A stretch of 64,000 bases of DNA. Source: CAZCTC01 sp964501335. Its GTDB lineage: Bacteria; Chloroflexota; Anaerolineae; B4-G1; SLSP01. The position numbers and the translations under genes were made by a program. Below are positions 25,096 to 36,081 of the stretch, one piece after another. The stretch spans positions 1-64,000 of the forward strand of contig CAZCTC010000015.1 in NCBI GenBank assembly GCA_964501335.1, written 5' to 3'. Every line of letters starts with the position of its first letter. Position 1 is the first letter of the stretch. The notes beneath the pieces were generated by a model that saw only the letters and a list, made by a program, of their open reading frames with translations, did no database searches and was not told where the DNA came from.

Positions 25096-28000
25096 ATGGC
25101 GAAACAGGAATCGAATGTGGAAATGAAGAGTCTGCGGGCCGAGCTTGCGGCGCTGCGGGAGCGGGTGGCCCAGCTGGAAACCAGTGAGACCCGCTGGTTG
25201 GGCTGGCTGCAAACCACCACCGACAGCGTGGCCGTGGTGGATCGCGAAGGTCAGATCTGTGAAGTGCTGGCCTCTCAACCTACGGCGCTCGTCCTGAATC
25301 CCCAAAGCTGGCAGGGGCGCACCCTGGCGGAGATTTTGCCGGAGGGGCCGGCCTCAGCGTTGCTCAACGCGGTGCGGCGGGCGCTCTCCAATCGCCGGCC
25401 CGAGCTGGTGGAGTACGAAACTCTCGGAGCGCATAATGATCTATTGCAGCTTTCGGCGTTTTTGATTCCTGTCGATGTGGAGAATGAACGGGTGCTGTGG
25501 GTGGTGCGCAATGTGACCGGACAGGCCTGTATGGTGAGCAAAGAAGATCAGGGCCGGTTGCTGGCCGATTTGCAGCGTCAGGCGCTGTTGTTGCAGACGG
25601 CGGCCGAGGTTTCCCGGGCGGCTTCATCGTTGTTGGATCTGGAGGCCTTGCTTTCGCAGGTGACGGAGTTGATCCGGGAGCGGTTTGATATGTACTATAC
25701 CGGCATCTTTTTGCTGGATGCGTCGGGGCAGTGGGCGGTGCTGGCGGCGGGGACCGGGGAGGCCGGCAAGGCGATGCGGGAATCGCACTATCAGGTGGCG
25801 CTGGACAGTAAGGCGCTGGTGGCCGGGGCGATCAATTTGCGGACGGCTCAGGTGGCTTTGCAGTTCGAGCGGGGCGATACCTCCGTTTTCGAGAATCCTT
25901 TTCTGCCGGAGACCCGTTCCAAGGTGGCGCTGCCGTTGATCTGTCGCGATCGGATTATCGGGGCGATGACGATCCAGTCGGCGCGGCCGTGGGCTTTCAG
26001 CGAGGCGGATGTCACCGTGATGCAATCCATGGCGGATCAACTGGCCAATGCGATTGAGAATGTGCGGTTGTTGCAGACCACGCGGGCGGCGTTGGCCCGG
26101 ACCGAGGCCCTTTATCAGGCGGTCCATGCGACCACGACGGCTTCACTGGCCGGGTTGCCGGAGGTGTTGAAGACTATCGCCGACGAGGCGGTGCAGATGC
26201 TCCCTGCCGATCGGGTGGCGTTGATTTCCTTTGATCTGGCGCGGCGGCAGGTATTGCAGTTCGTCAAGAGCGGTCCGGGACAGGATCGCCTGCTGGAACG
26301 GACGGGCTTTGATGAGCTTTACGATGGGTTGAGTGGCTGGGTGCTCCGGGAACGGCAGGGGGTGCTTTCGCCCAAGGGGATTCCGGATGAGCGGGAATCG
26401 CCGCAGGTGCAACAGCGCCGGGCTGATACCGGCGGCGGGTCGGTGATGGTGGTGCCGTTGATCTACGGGGAGCGGTTGTTGGGGACGTTGACGGCGATCA
26501 ATCGATTGGATCAGCCCGATTTCACGGCGCAGGATCTGGAATTGCTGCAAATGCTGGCCAATCAGGCGGCCGTAGCGGTTGAAAATGTACGGCTTTTTGA
26601 GCAGACGCAGGCCCGGGCGAATGAGCTGGCCGTGTTGAACGAGATGGCCCGGAATTTGACGATGACGTTGGACCCGGCGGATGTGGCGCAACGGGTTTAT
26701 CAATATGTTTCCCGGCTGATGGATACCACCAATTTCTACCTGGCGCTGTACGAAGTCGAAGCGAAAGAGATCGTTTTCCTGCTGGATATTACGGAGGGGA
26801 AACCGACTGAACGCAAGGATGGGTATCGCCGCCGGATGACCAAAGGCTTTACCGAGCATGTGATCCAAAGCCGCCAGCCGCTGCTGATCAGTGAGGATGT
26901 GGCGGGGGCCTGGGAACGGATGGGGATGAGCACGGCGAAGCGGGGGGCGCAGTCGTGGCTGGGGGTGCCGGTGATGGTGGGCGAGCGGGTGATTGCGGTG
27001 ATGACGGTGCAGAGTTATACCACGCCGGGCCTCTATACCGAGCGGGAGCAGAATTTATTATCGGCCGCGGCGAGCCAGGTGGCGATTGCGATTGAGAATG
27101 CCCGGTTGTTCCGGGAACGGGATCAACGGATTGAAGAGCTGAGTATTTTGAGCGAGATCGGCCGGACCCTGACTCCTTCGTTGAGTCTGGATGAGATGGT
27201 GGAGACGGTCCGGGGGCTGATTAGCCGGTTGTACAATCTGGACAGCTTTTATATTGCGCTTTACGAAGAGGGCAGCGCCGTCTGGACCGTGCCGCTGCGG
27301 ATGGAGCGGGGGGTGCCGCAGCCCCGGAGCGAGCATCAGATGGGCGAGGGGTTGACCAGCTTTATTTTGCGCAAACGGCGGCCGATTTTGCTGCGCACGG
27401 GCGAGGAGATGACGAATTTTATGCAGCGGGAGAATATCCCCTTATTGGGCGATCCGGCCCGGTCCTGGATGGGGACGCCGTTGATGTCGGGGAAGCGGGT
27501 GTTGGGGGTGATGGCGATTCAGGACTATGAGCGGGAAAACCTTTACGGTCAGCACGATCTGATTGTTTTCTCGACGATTGCCAATCAGATCGCCGCCTCG
27601 CTGGAGAATGCCCGCCTTTTTGCGCAGGCACAGGGCGAGCGCGAGCGGTTGATGGTGCTTTACGATGTGGGGCGGCAGCTGGCCGGGGCGGCTACGCTGG
27701 ATGAGGTGATGCGGGTGATTTTGCAGAGCGCGGGCCGGATCAAGGCGGCGTACGGCGAGGTACTGCTCTTTGATTTCGACGGCCGCCCGGTGTTGCGTTC
27801 GACGGTGCCGGAACGGGAATCGATTTCGCAGGAAGAAACCCTTTCCTTTATTCGCAGTATTATGTCGCGGGGCATTGAACGCTGGGTGGTCGATCATCGG
27901 GAGACGGTGGTGGTGCCGGATACCCATGAAGATCCGCGCTGGCTGATTTTGCCGGGGCATGAGGAGAACGATCCGATCCGTTCGTTGATTTCGGCGCCCT

Positions 28001-28347
28001 TGTTCGACCGGCAGGGCAAGATCCTGGGGGTGTTGAGCTATTCTCATCCTCAGCCGGGACAGTTTGGGCCGGGGGATCGGCAATGGGTTGAAGAACTTTC
28101 GGGCCGCATGGCGATGGCGTTGGAGAGTGCCCGATTGTTGTTGCAGACACAGGAACGGGCCCGGCGGGAGCAGTTATTGAGCGAAGTGACCGCCCGGGTA
28201 CGTAATTCGATCGATCCGGAATCCATTATCCGGATTGCCGCGCAGGAATTAGGGGTGGCTTTGGGGCGGCCCACATTTGTCCAGATGGGAAGCGCGGAAC
28301 AACTCAGCCAGCGGCCGGCTGAGGAGGGCAGAAAGGACAAGGTTTAA
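25096..28347 (+). CDS. Cytoplasmic PAS + five-GAF protein, no output domain
   Basis: 1083 residues without membrane helices. A coiled coil (1-33) precedes a PAS-like domain (about 36-145; TDSVAVVDREGQICEVL). Five GAF domains follow (starting near 155, 335, 510, 675 and 850). The first has YYTGIFLLDASGQWAVL, the third and fourth have FYLALYEVE and FYIALYEEG, and the last has LLFDFDGRPVLRSTVPE. It ends in the shared tail (REQLLSEVTARVRNSIDPE). It could integrate several small-molecule or protein signals in the cytoplasm, probably as a dimer through its coiled coils. ATG at 25096 follows an AGGAAATAGGG stretch. No catalytic domain is present. Confidence 0.86.
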   Translation: MAKQESNVEMKSLRAELAALRERVAQLETSETRWLGWLQTTTDSVAVVDREGQICEVLASQPTALVLNPQSWQGRTLAEILPEGPASALLNAVRRALSNRRPELVEYETLGAHNDLLQLSAFLIPVDVENERVLWVVRNVTGQACMVSKEDQGRLLADLQRQALLLQTAAEVSRAASSLLDLEALLSQVTELIRERFDMYYTGIFLLDASGQWAVLAAGTGEAGKAMRESHYQVALDSKALVAGAINLRTAQVALQFERGDTSVFENPFLPETRSKVALPLICRDRIIGAMTIQSARPWAFSEADVTVMQSMADQLANAIENVRLLQTTRAALARTEALYQAVHATTTASLAGLPEVLKTIADEAVQMLPADRVALISFDLARRQVLQFVKSGPGQDRLLERTGFDELYDGLSGWVLRERQGVLSPKGIPDERESPQVQQRRADTGGGSVMVVPLIYGERLLGTLTAINRLDQPDFTAQDLELLQMLANQAAVAVENVRLFEQTQARANELAVLNEMARNLTMTLDPADVAQRVYQYVSRLMDTTNFYLALYEVEAKEIVFLLDITEGKPTERKDGYRRRMTKGFTEHVIQSRQPLLISEDVAGAWERMGMSTAKRGAQSWLGVPVMVGERVIAVMTVQSYTTPGLYTEREQNLLSAAASQVAIAIENARLFRERDQRIEELSILSEIGRTLTPSLSLDEMVETVRGLISRLYNLDSFYIALYEEGSAVWTVPLRMERGVPQPRSEHQMGEGLTSFILRKRRPILLRTGEEMTNFMQRENIPLLGDPARSWMGTPLMSGKRVLGVMAIQDYERENLYGQHDLIVFSTIANQIAASLENARLFAQAQGERERLMVLYDVGRQLAGAATLDEVMRVILQSAGRIKAAYGEVLLFDFDGRPVLRSTVPERESISQEETLSFIRSIMSRGIERWVVDHRETVVVPDTHEDPRWLILPGHEENDPIRSLISAPLFDRQGKILGVLSYSHPQPGQFGPGDRQWVEELSGRMAMALESARLLLQTQERARREQLLSEVTARVRNSIDPESIIRIAAQELGVALGRPTFVQMGSAEQLSQRPAEEGRKDKV

Positions 28348-28351
28348 GAGG

Positions 28352-31300
28352 ATGACGAAGAATCAGGCAGTTCCCGAGCCCGACAATAACGAATTGGAAA
28401 TCAGCGCGCGGAAAGAGGCGGAAGCGCGTTACATGATGATTTTCCGGCATGCACCGCTGGGCATTATGCAGTTCAACATGGCGGGAGTAATCGTCGATTG
28501 TAACGAAAAGTTTGCCGAGATCATGGGGTCTTCGCGGGAACGGCTGGTGGGTTTTGATATCCTGCGGTCGATGCGCAATGAAGCGCTGCGGCAGATGATC
28601 ATGCGGGCTTTGGAAGATACGACCGGCCAGATCCATATTTACGAGGGGGAGTATCTTTCGGTGACCGGCAATAAGCGCTCCGTGGTCCGGGCGCTCTTTT
28701 CCCGGATGGAGATGGGGGAAGGCGGGTTTGAGGGCGCTTTTGCGATCATCGATGATATTACCGAGCGTCGGCAGACCCAGTTGAGCCTGGAGCGGCTGTC
28801 GCGGCAGATGCAATCGATCCTGGACTCGGCCGGGGAAGGGATTTTCGGGGTCGATATCGACGGCCGCACCACCTTTGTCAATCGCGCCGCTACCGAGATG
28901 GTGGGGTGGACTTCGGATGAGTTATTGGGGCGCAAGATGCACGATTTAATCCACCATTCGTATGCCGACGGGAGTCGCTATCCCAGTCGGGATTGTCCGA
29001 TGGCGGCTTCGTATCGGGACGGGGTGGTGCATCGCGGCGATGATGAGGTCTTCTGGCACAAGGACGGCGTGAGTTTTCCGGTAGAGTATATCAGCACCCC
29101 GCTGCGTGAGGGGGAGGCTTTGGTCGGTGCGGTGGTGGTTTTCACCGATATCTCGGAACGCAAGCGCCGGGAAAAGGAGCGCCAGGAGCTTTACGAGCAT
29201 CGGACGATGCAGGTGCAGGTGGGCACCGAAGTGGCTCAGGCATTGGTGGATGCGCAAAGTGTGAGCGAGCTTTTTAAGCGGGTTGTGACGCTGATTAAAG
29301 AGCAGTTTGGTTATTACCATGTCCAGATTTTCCGGTTTGAGCCGGCGGTCAATCAGCTGGTGCTTTCGGCCGGTTACGGTGAGGTGGGACAGCGGTTGGT
29401 CCTGGAAGGCCGGCATCTGCTGGTGGGGCAGGGGATCGTAGGGCTGGCGGCGCAACGGGGCGAGCCGGTTCTGGTTTCCGATCTGACGCAGCGGCCGGAC
29501 TGGACTCCGCCGGCTTTGTTGCCGGAAATGTGCGGCCAGCTGGCGGCGCCGATCAAGTTTCGGGGGCAGTTGTTGGGGGTGCTGGATGTGCAGAGCAATG
29601 TCAAAGGGGCGCTGGAATTCGACGATCAGCTGGTGATGGTCGGCCTTTGCGGGCAGATCGCCATTGTGATTGAGGATATCCGGCTGCGCCAGGAGATGGA
29701 AGAGCGACTGCGGGAGCTGGATGCGGCCTATCGGATGATCAGTCGGGAGGGGTGGGATGAATTCCGGGCCTCCAAGCCGATCCTGCCGGGGTATCAGTTC
29801 GATCGGATGTCGCTGTCGCGGGTGAAGGATCTGTGGTTGCCGGAGATCGGAGAGGCGGTGCAGCGGGGGACCTTGATTCCGCCGACGGGAGAATCCGGAG
29901 TGACCGTCGCGCCGTTAAAGGTGCGCGGGGGGGAAATTATCGGGGCCCTGGGGGTTTACGATGATCCGAAACAACCGCTTTCAGGGGACGACCTGGGATT
30001 GATTTCGGCCGTCTCCGAGCAGGTGGCGCTGGCGCTGGAAAATGCCCGCCTTTTTGAGCAGGCCCGGTCGGAGCGTTCCCGGTTGGAACGGCTGTATGAA
30101 GTTGGGCGGCGGCTGGTCGGGACGGCGACGCTGGATGATGTGGCGGAAGTGGTTTTGCAGAGTCCGGCGTATGTGGGGGCTCAAGATGTCGATCTGTTGT
30201 TGTATGAGGTGGCCGGACAGCCTTTCCTGCGTTCCAGTTGTGCGGCCCGCCAGAATCTTTCTCCGGAAGCTGTGCAGTTGTTTACTCAGCAGGTCATGGG
30301 AGACGGATTGCAGGGATGGGTAGAAGAACATCGCGAGGCAGTCTTAATTGCGGATACCCAGGATGATTTGCGCTGGTTGATTACGGAGCGGGTGGGAGAA
30401 CCGGTGACCCGATCGGTGATTTGCGTGCCGTTGTTGGATCGGGGCGGCAAGGTCTTGGGATCGTTGACTTATCTCCACGAGCAGCCTCACGCTTTCCGTT
30501 CGGCCGAGCTGGATCTGGCGCGGGAATTGGGGACCCGGGTGGCCGTGGCTCTGGAAAGTGCCGAGCTGTTGGATCAGACCCGCATTGTGCTTTCGGAAAC
30601 CCAGGTGCTTTATACCGCCAGCGCCGGATTGAACGAGGCGCAGAGTTATGAGAGTGTTTTGCGGGTGATGATGGACCATTCCATTTTGGGACAGTCGGAT
30701 GTTTTGGTCTATCTGGGTCTGTTCGATCGTCCGTGGACGGGAGAGGCGGCGCCGGACTGGATTATCCCTATGACGGTGGATTGGCGGCTTCCGGGACGGG
30801 GGGAAATGCCGCCGCGGTTGCCGATGAACCTTTTCGTGGGATTGGGGAAGTATTTCAAGCCGGTATTTTTTGATATTACGACGGATAGTGGGATCAGCGC
30901 GCAGGGGAAGGCGGTGCTTCACGATCAATTGGGCGCTCAGATGATGCTGGTGGCGCCGATTGTGGTCGGGGATCAACCGATCGGGGCTTTTGAAGCCTTG
31001 TTTACCCGGCCCATGAGATATTCCGAGGCCGATATGCGGCAGCTGGCGGCGTTGACCCAGCAGGCGGCGGTGGTGGTACAGAATTTACAGCAGCGGCAAC
31101 AGATTCAACAGTCGCTGTCGGAAGCTGAAGTGCTTTATCGGGTCAGCCAGCAGATCAGTGCGGCGGAAACGATCGAAGATGTCCTGAATAGCTTGCGGGA
31201 ACTGTTGCTTTTTGTGGGAATGAGCGGCGTGACGGTCCGTATTGGGCGGAAGTGGGGCGAAGATTATCAACCTTTGATCCTGGATCTTTACGTTTTGAAA

Positions 31301-33283
31301 AGAGCGGAAGGCGATTTTGATTTCCGGGTTTTCAAAGGCGTCCCCAGTTCCGATCCTCAGGGGGGGGCGGTTTTTAAGACGGCCGAACGGATTATTCGCT
31401 ATGCCGATGCTAAAGATCCGAACAGTCCCATGCCGGAGCCGGTTCGCGCCGGGTTATTGCGGGAAGGCAATCGCAGCGCTTTGACGGTGGGGTTGTTGGT
31501 GCGCGGCAAGCCGTTGGGATTTATGACCTTTGTCAGTTCCCGGCCTCTGTCGGAATTGCCCGAACATATGTTGCGGACCATTATGAATACGCTGGCCGAG
31601 CAGATGGCCAGCGCGGTGGACAGCCGGTTGTTGTTTGCGGAGATGGCCGAACGGACGGCGTTGTTGGAGAAGCTTTCCAAAGTAGAGACGGCTCTTTCGG
31701 GGGCGACTTCGGAAGCGGAAGTGCTGGAAGCGGCGGTGATGTGGATGGAGCCGAATGCCCGGATGCGGGCGATCTTGACCTATCTGGAGGTCGATGAGAC
31801 GGGGCAGCCGAAGGCGGCGCAACCGGTGGCGATCTGGGCCAACAATGCGTTGCAGCCGGAGTCGCCGATGTTGGGGCAGCGGGTTCCGATCAGCAAACTA
31901 CCGACCAATGAGTTGATGCAAGACCCGAAAAATGCCGGAACGCTGGTGATGCTCACCGATTTGCAGCCGGGCGATCCGCGGCTGCCACAGGTGGATGAGC
32001 CGGAGACGCAAATGATCCGGTCGATGGTCATTTTGCCGCTGTACAGCGCCGGGCAATGGCAGGGGACGCTGGTTTTCCATTGGTTTGAGCCGCACGCCTT
32101 CAGCAGCGAGGAGCAGTTTATTCTGCGGTCGATGATGGAATCGCTGGCGGCGGTTATTACCAGCCGCCGGGCCTATCGGGTGCAGCAGGCGGCCCGGCGA
32201 GAGGTGGAAATCCGGGCTTTGCAGTTGCAGACAGCGGCGGAGATTTCCCGGGCGGCCTCCTCGATTTTGAAACTGGAAGAGCTGTTGCCGCAGGCGGTCG
32301 ATCTGATTCAGCAGCGGTTCAGCTATTATTATGTCGGGATTTTCCTGGTCGATGAGGCGCAGCAATGGGCGGTTTTACGGGCCGGGAGCGGGACGGCGGG
32401 GCAGGCGATGCTGGCTGCGGGGCACCGGTTGCAGGTGGGCGGCAATTCGATGATCGGTTCGTGCGTGGTGAATCAGACGGCCCGGGTGGCCTTTGACGTG
32501 GGTGAGGAAGCGGTGCGGTTCGACAATCCGTTGTTGCCGTTGACCCGTTCGGAGATCGCCATGCCGTTGTTGAGCCGCGGTCAGGCTATCGGGGCCATGT
32601 CGATCCAATCGACGCAGGCGGCGGCTTTCAGTCAGGAAGATATCACTGTTTTGCAGACCATGGCCGATCAACTGGCGAATGCCATCGAGAACGCCCGGTT
32701 GTTCCAATCGGCGCAGCAGACCGTGCAGCAGTTGGAGGCGGCGTACGGCCGTTATACGCTGGAATCCTGGGGGACTTTTGCCCGGTTCCGGGGGCTGTCG
32801 GGCTATCGCTATCGCGGGTTGGGAGTCGAACCGGCGGAGGGGCGGCATCCCGAGGCGGAGGAGGCCTGGCGGCAGGGGAAGCCGGTGGTGAGTACGTTGC
32901 CGGCTTCGGTGGAAGGGCGCCCGCCGGTCCAGGTGCTGGCGGTGCCGATCAAGTTGCGCAACCAGGTAATCGGGGTGCTCAATCTAAGGTCGGAAAATGC
33001 GGTGATTTCCCGTGACGTGGTGGGGCTGGTGGAAGAGGTGGCGAACCGGTTGGCGCTTTCGCTGGAAAATGCCCGGCTGCTGGAGGAGTCACGCCGACGG
33101 GTGGCGCGTGAACAGACCTTGAATTCGGTCACGGAGCGGTTGGCACAATCGCTGGATATCGATACGATGTTGCAGACGGCGGTGCGAGAATTGGGACAGT
33201 TGCCCCGGGTGGCGGAGGTTTCGGTGCACATGGGGGCGCCGGTTTCTGATCGCTCCGGGCGTGGGGATGAGGAGGCGCAGTAA
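28352..33283 (+). CDS. Cytoplasmic two-PAS + about eight-GAF protein, no output domain
   Basis: 1643 residues from ATG 28352, just after the previous stop; a longer in-frame reading from 28277 would overlap that gene. Two PAS domains (about 28-145 and 155-290; IMQFNMAGVIVDCNEKF, GIFGVDIDGRTTFVNRA, both ending in DDITERR/TDISERK) precede about eight GAF or GAF-like domains. Two of these are Trp modules (ISREGWDEFRASKPILPGY and YTLESWGTFARFRGLSGY). The tail is REQTLNSVTERLAQSLDID. No membrane helix, kinase or other output is seen. The start is tightly placed and the stop overlaps the next ATG by one base. Several internal GAFs resemble those of the genes at 40702 and 45258, suggesting block duplication. 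Confidence 0.86.
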   Translation: MTKNQAVPEPDNNELEISARKEAEARYMMIFRHAPLGIMQFNMAGVIVDCNEKFAEIMGSSRERLVGFDILRSMRNEALRQMIMRALEDTTGQIHIYEGEYLSVTGNKRSVVRALFSRMEMGEGGFEGAFAIIDDITERRQTQLSLERLSRQMQSILDSAGEGIFGVDIDGRTTFVNRAATEMVGWTSDELLGRKMHDLIHHSYADGSRYPSRDCPMAASYRDGVVHRGDDEVFWHKDGVSFPVEYISTPLREGEALVGAVVVFTDISERKRREKERQELYEHRTMQVQVGTEVAQALVDAQSVSELFKRVVTLIKEQFGYYHVQIFRFEPAVNQLVLSAGYGEVGQRLVLEGRHLLVGQGIVGLAAQRGEPVLVSDLTQRPDWTPPALLPEMCGQLAAPIKFRGQLLGVLDVQSNVKGALEFDDQLVMVGLCGQIAIVIEDIRLRQEMEERLRELDAAYRMISREGWDEFRASKPILPGYQFDRMSLSRVKDLWLPEIGEAVQRGTLIPPTGESGVTVAPLKVRGGEIIGALGVYDDPKQPLSGDDLGLISAVSEQVALALENARLFEQARSERSRLERLYEVGRRLVGTATLDDVAEVVLQSPAYVGAQDVDLLLYEVAGQPFLRSSCAARQNLSPEAVQLFTQQVMGDGLQGWVEEHREAVLIADTQDDLRWLITERVGEPVTRSVICVPLLDRGGKVLGSLTYLHEQPHAFRSAELDLARELGTRVAVALESAELLDQTRIVLSETQVLYTASAGLNEAQSYESVLRVMMDHSILGQSDVLVYLGLFDRPWTGEAAPDWIIPMTVDWRLPGRGEMPPRLPMNLFVGLGKYFKPVFFDITTDSGISAQGKAVLHDQLGAQMMLVAPIVVGDQPIGAFEALFTRPMRYSEADMRQLAALTQQAAVVVQNLQQRQQIQQSLSEAEVLYRVSQQISAAETIEDVLNSLRELLLFVGMSGVTVRIGRKWGEDYQPLILDLYVLKRAEGDFDFRVFKGVPSSDPQGGAVFKTAERIIRYADAKDPNSPMPEPVRAGLLREGNRSALTVGLLVRGKPLGFMTFVSSRPLSELPEHMLRTIMNTLAEQMASAVDSRLLFAEMAERTALLEKLSKVETALSGATSEAEVLEAAVMWMEPNARMRAILTYLEVDETGQPKAAQPVAIWANNALQPESPMLGQRVPISKLPTNELMQDPKNAGTLVMLTDLQPGDPRLPQVDEPETQMIRSMVILPLYSAGQWQGTLVFHWFEPHAFSSEEQFILRSMMESLAAVITSRRAYRVQQAARREVEIRALQLQTAAEISRAASSILKLEELLPQAVDLIQQRFSYYYVGIFLVDEAQQWAVLRAGSGTAGQAMLAAGHRLQVGGNSMIGSCVVNQTARVAFDVGEEAVRFDNPLLPLTRSEIAMPLLSRGQAIGAMSIQSTQAAAFSQEDITVLQTMADQLANAIENARLFQSAQQTVQQLEAAYGRYTLESWGTFARFRGLSGYRYRGLGVEPAEGRHPEAEEAWRQGKPVVSTLPASVEGRPPVQVLAVPIKLRNQVIGVLNLRSENAVISRDVVGLVEEVANRLALSLENARLLEESRRRVAREQTLNSVTERLAQSLDIDTMLQTAVRELGQLPRVAEVSVHMGAPVSDRSGRGDEEAQ

Positions 33284-36081
33284 TGTCGACCAATGAAGTC
33301 TTACAGCTGGTAGCCTGGGGACTGGCGCTGACCGAGTTCAGTCTGGCGCTCTACATTCTGGCGCTCAATTTCTGGCACACGGCGAATCGTCATGTGGCGT
33401 TTTTGCTGATCTTCAATGTGGTCAACAATCTGGCGCTGGGCCAGCTGGTCCAGGCGGTGGACAGTCAGGGGGCCTGGTGGCCGACGGCGGTGTTGGCGGC
33501 TTTCTCGGCCGGACTTTCGGCGGTGATGTTGTTGACCGCGTTGGTGTTGCTGACGCCGCAATGGCTGCGTGGGCGCGGCGTGGTGTTGCGTTGGAGCCTC
33601 TGGCTGGCCATGCTTGTGCCGGTGATCTGGACGGCGCTGGATCTGTTTTTCGGGACCCGGCTCTGGTTTACCGGGATGGGGTCGGATTATACCGGTGGGT
33701 TTGCGACGATGCGTGCGTATGTGGGGGGGATTTTCAGTGCGCCCTGGGTGACGATTTTCACTATCCTCCCGGTCCTCCTTTCGTTGATCCCGGCGATTTA
33801 TGTGGGCGTGATAGAGCGTTCGGCGGCGGGCAGCAAGCGTACGCTGGCCCGGATCGTGATAATTGCGACGATCGGCGGGCTTGTCGTCAGCAATATTCCT
33901 GCTACTTCTTTCCCCCGGTTCCTGACGATTCTGGGTACCTCGGCCATTTTTGCTTTTGCCTATGCCTTTGCCGGTTTTTTTCAGATGATTTCAGAGCGGC
34001 GGTTGCAGCGGGGGCGGCTTCAGGGCCGGCTGGCGGCGTTGATCCTGGCGACCGTGTTGCCCTCCACGGCGGGGCTGGTGATTTTAACCAGTTATCGGGC
34101 TGGCAGTTCGTTGCGGCAGCATGCGTTGATGGCTCTGGAGTTGCAGAATGCGCAACTGGAGGAAGTGACCCTGCACTGGTTGGACGGTCACGAAACGGCG
34201 ATTTTGCAGTCGGCGGCGTTGCCGGACATGATTTCGATGGATCCGGAACGTCAGCGGCAGATTGTTGCGACGCTTAAAGAGATCCATCCGGAATGGGGAT
34301 TGGTCGCGACGATTCGGGAAAATGGGTTGAGTCTGGTGCAAAGCGATAACCGTCCCTCGACCCATTATGAGGATCGGGCGTGGTTTCAAGCGGCCGTGCG
34401 GGGCAAGCGGATTACCTATCAGGCCGCGGTTGCTTCGAGCAGCTACAGCCTGATGGTGACCATTGCCGCTCCGATCCGGAATGAATCCGGAAAGCTGGTC
34501 GGGGTGTTGATGGTCGAGACATCGTTGCAGCCGTTAGCCGATTTGATCAAGACGCGGAGTTATGGGATGTTGGGAGAGTCCGGTGGAGTCTATGTGGTCG
34601 ACAATCAGAACCGGGTTTTGATCCATCGTTATCCGGAGCTGGCTCTGAAGTTGACCGATTACAGCGCCTATCCGCCCGTCGATGCGCTGCGGCATGGGCG
34701 AGGAGCGGAGAGTGAAATTTTCCTGATCGACACCAAGCCCTGGCGAGGGCGGGCGGTGGTTTTGCCCAATGAATGGATCGTAGGGGTGCAGGAACCGGAG
34801 ACCGAGCTTTTTGCCGCGGCGAATGCGTTGGAACACGGGGCCTGGTTGACGGTGGCGATAGGGACATTGTTGCTGATCATCCTGGCGGTTTTGACGATTC
34901 GGCAGGCTTTGCGGCCGATTGCGACCCTGACGCAGACCGTTACGGCGGTGTCGGCGGGGGCGTTGGGCCGGCTGGCGGATGTTGAAAGTGAAGATGAGCT
35001 GGGGATTCTGGCCCAGGCGATCAATCAGATGAGCACACAGCTTAAAGAGCTGGTCAGCGGTCTGGAACAACGGGTGACGGATCGGACCCAGGTGATGGAG
35101 AACCGGGCCTTACAGTTGCAGCGCGTGGCGGAAGTGGTGCGCGATGTGGCGGGGGTGGCCGATCTGGATACGTTGTTGAAGCGGGCGTTGTTGCTGTTGC
35201 GGGAGCGTTTTTTCCTGCATGAGGTGGGGTTTTATTTTGCGGATGAACGCGGTCAGTATCTGGTGCTGCGGGCCGCCAGCGGAGTAGAGAGCCAGAAACG
35301 GTTAAGCAGCGGGCTGCGTGTGCCGATCGATACGACGAGTATGGTGGGGCAGGCGGTGATCTTGGGCCAGGCGCAGTGGGTGGCGCGGGAAACCGAAACG
35401 CAGATTGCGGTGCCGTTGCGGATCGGTGAGCGGATTATCGGGGCGCTCGATCTGTTGCTGGCGGGCCGGCATGCGATGTACGAGCCCGATCTGATGATCT
35501 GGCAATTGCTCTCCGATCAACTGGCCGGAGCGATTGAGAACTCCCGGTTGTTCAATGAATCTCAGGAGACTTTGCGCCAGTTGCAGGCCGTTTATGGGCA
35601 ATATACAAAGGATTCCTGGCAGGCGGCGGTGACGGTGCAGGGGCGGCCGCAGGGCTATCTCTATCGCCGGTTGGGGGTAGAGCCGCTGATGAATCAGCCG
35701 GTTGAGGTGCAGTCGTCGCTGGCGGAAGGTAAGGTCGCAACGTTGGAGACCGGGGCGCAGGGGAGCCTGTTGGGCGTGCCGATCAAGCTGCGCGATCAGG
35801 TGCTGGGGGTCTTGAAGGTGCGGTTTGAAGAGGAGACGGTGCCGGAAGAGGCCGCGGGGTTGATTGAAGATATTGCGGCCCGGCTGGCGCTTTCGTTGGA
35901 AAATGCCCGGTTGTTGGAAGAGACGCGCAATCAGGCCGCCCGTGAACGTATGGTGACGGATATCACGGCCCGGGTACGTGCGGAAACCGAGGTCGAGGCG
36001 CTGCTGGAGCGGGCGTTGGGCGAATTGAGTCTGGTTTTGAATGCCAAACGGGCCGCGGTGCAACTGGAGGTGCGAGAATGA
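33283..36081 (+). CDS. 7-TM + Cache + HAMP + GAF sensor, no output domain
   Basis: 932 residues. Seven hydrophobic helices in 5-235 resemble the seven-helix sensor modules of some kinases. Another helix (about 247-269) leads to an extracellular Cache-like domain (about 270-515; GLVATIRENGLSLVQSDN, DRAWFQAAVRGKRITYQ, GGVYVVDNQNRVLIHRY, WIVGVQEPE), a helix (about 522-545), HAMP, GAF (FLHEVGFYFADERGQY; shorter than the others), Trp module (YTKDSWQAAVTVQGRPQGY, GVEPL) and the tail (RERMVTDITARVRAETEVE). Overlaps at both ends (1 and 4 bases) place it firmly in the polycistronic run. Confidence 0.87.
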   Translation: MSTNEVLQLVAWGLALTEFSLALYILALNFWHTANRHVAFLLIFNVVNNLALGQLVQAVDSQGAWWPTAVLAAFSAGLSAVMLLTALVLLTPQWLRGRGVVLRWSLWLAMLVPVIWTALDLFFGTRLWFTGMGSDYTGGFATMRAYVGGIFSAPWVTIFTILPVLLSLIPAIYVGVIERSAAGSKRTLARIVIIATIGGLVVSNIPATSFPRFLTILGTSAIFAFAYAFAGFFQMISERRLQRGRLQGRLAALILATVLPSTAGLVILTSYRAGSSLRQHALMALELQNAQLEEVTLHWLDGHETAILQSAALPDMISMDPERQRQIVATLKEIHPEWGLVATIRENGLSLVQSDNRPSTHYEDRAWFQAAVRGKRITYQAAVASSSYSLMVTIAAPIRNESGKLVGVLMVETSLQPLADLIKTRSYGMLGESGGVYVVDNQNRVLIHRYPELALKLTDYSAYPPVDALRHGRGAESEIFLIDTKPWRGRAVVLPNEWIVGVQEPETELFAAANALEHGAWLTVAIGTLLLIILAVLTIRQALRPIATLTQTVTAVSAGALGRLADVESEDELGILAQAINQMSTQLKELVSGLEQRVTDRTQVMENRALQLQRVAEVVRDVAGVADLDTLLKRALLLLRERFFLHEVGFYFADERGQYLVLRAASGVESQKRLSSGLRVPIDTTSMVGQAVILGQAQWVARETETQIAVPLRIGERIIGALDLLLAGRHAMYEPDLMIWQLLSDQLAGAIENSRLFNESQETLRQLQAVYGQYTKDSWQAAVTVQGRPQGYLYRRLGVEPLMNQPVEVQSSLAEGKVATLETGAQGSLLGVPIKLRDQVLGVLKVRFEEETVPEEAAGLIEDIAARLALSLENARLLEETRNQAARERMVTDITARVRAETEVEALLERALGELSLVLNAKRAAVQLEVRE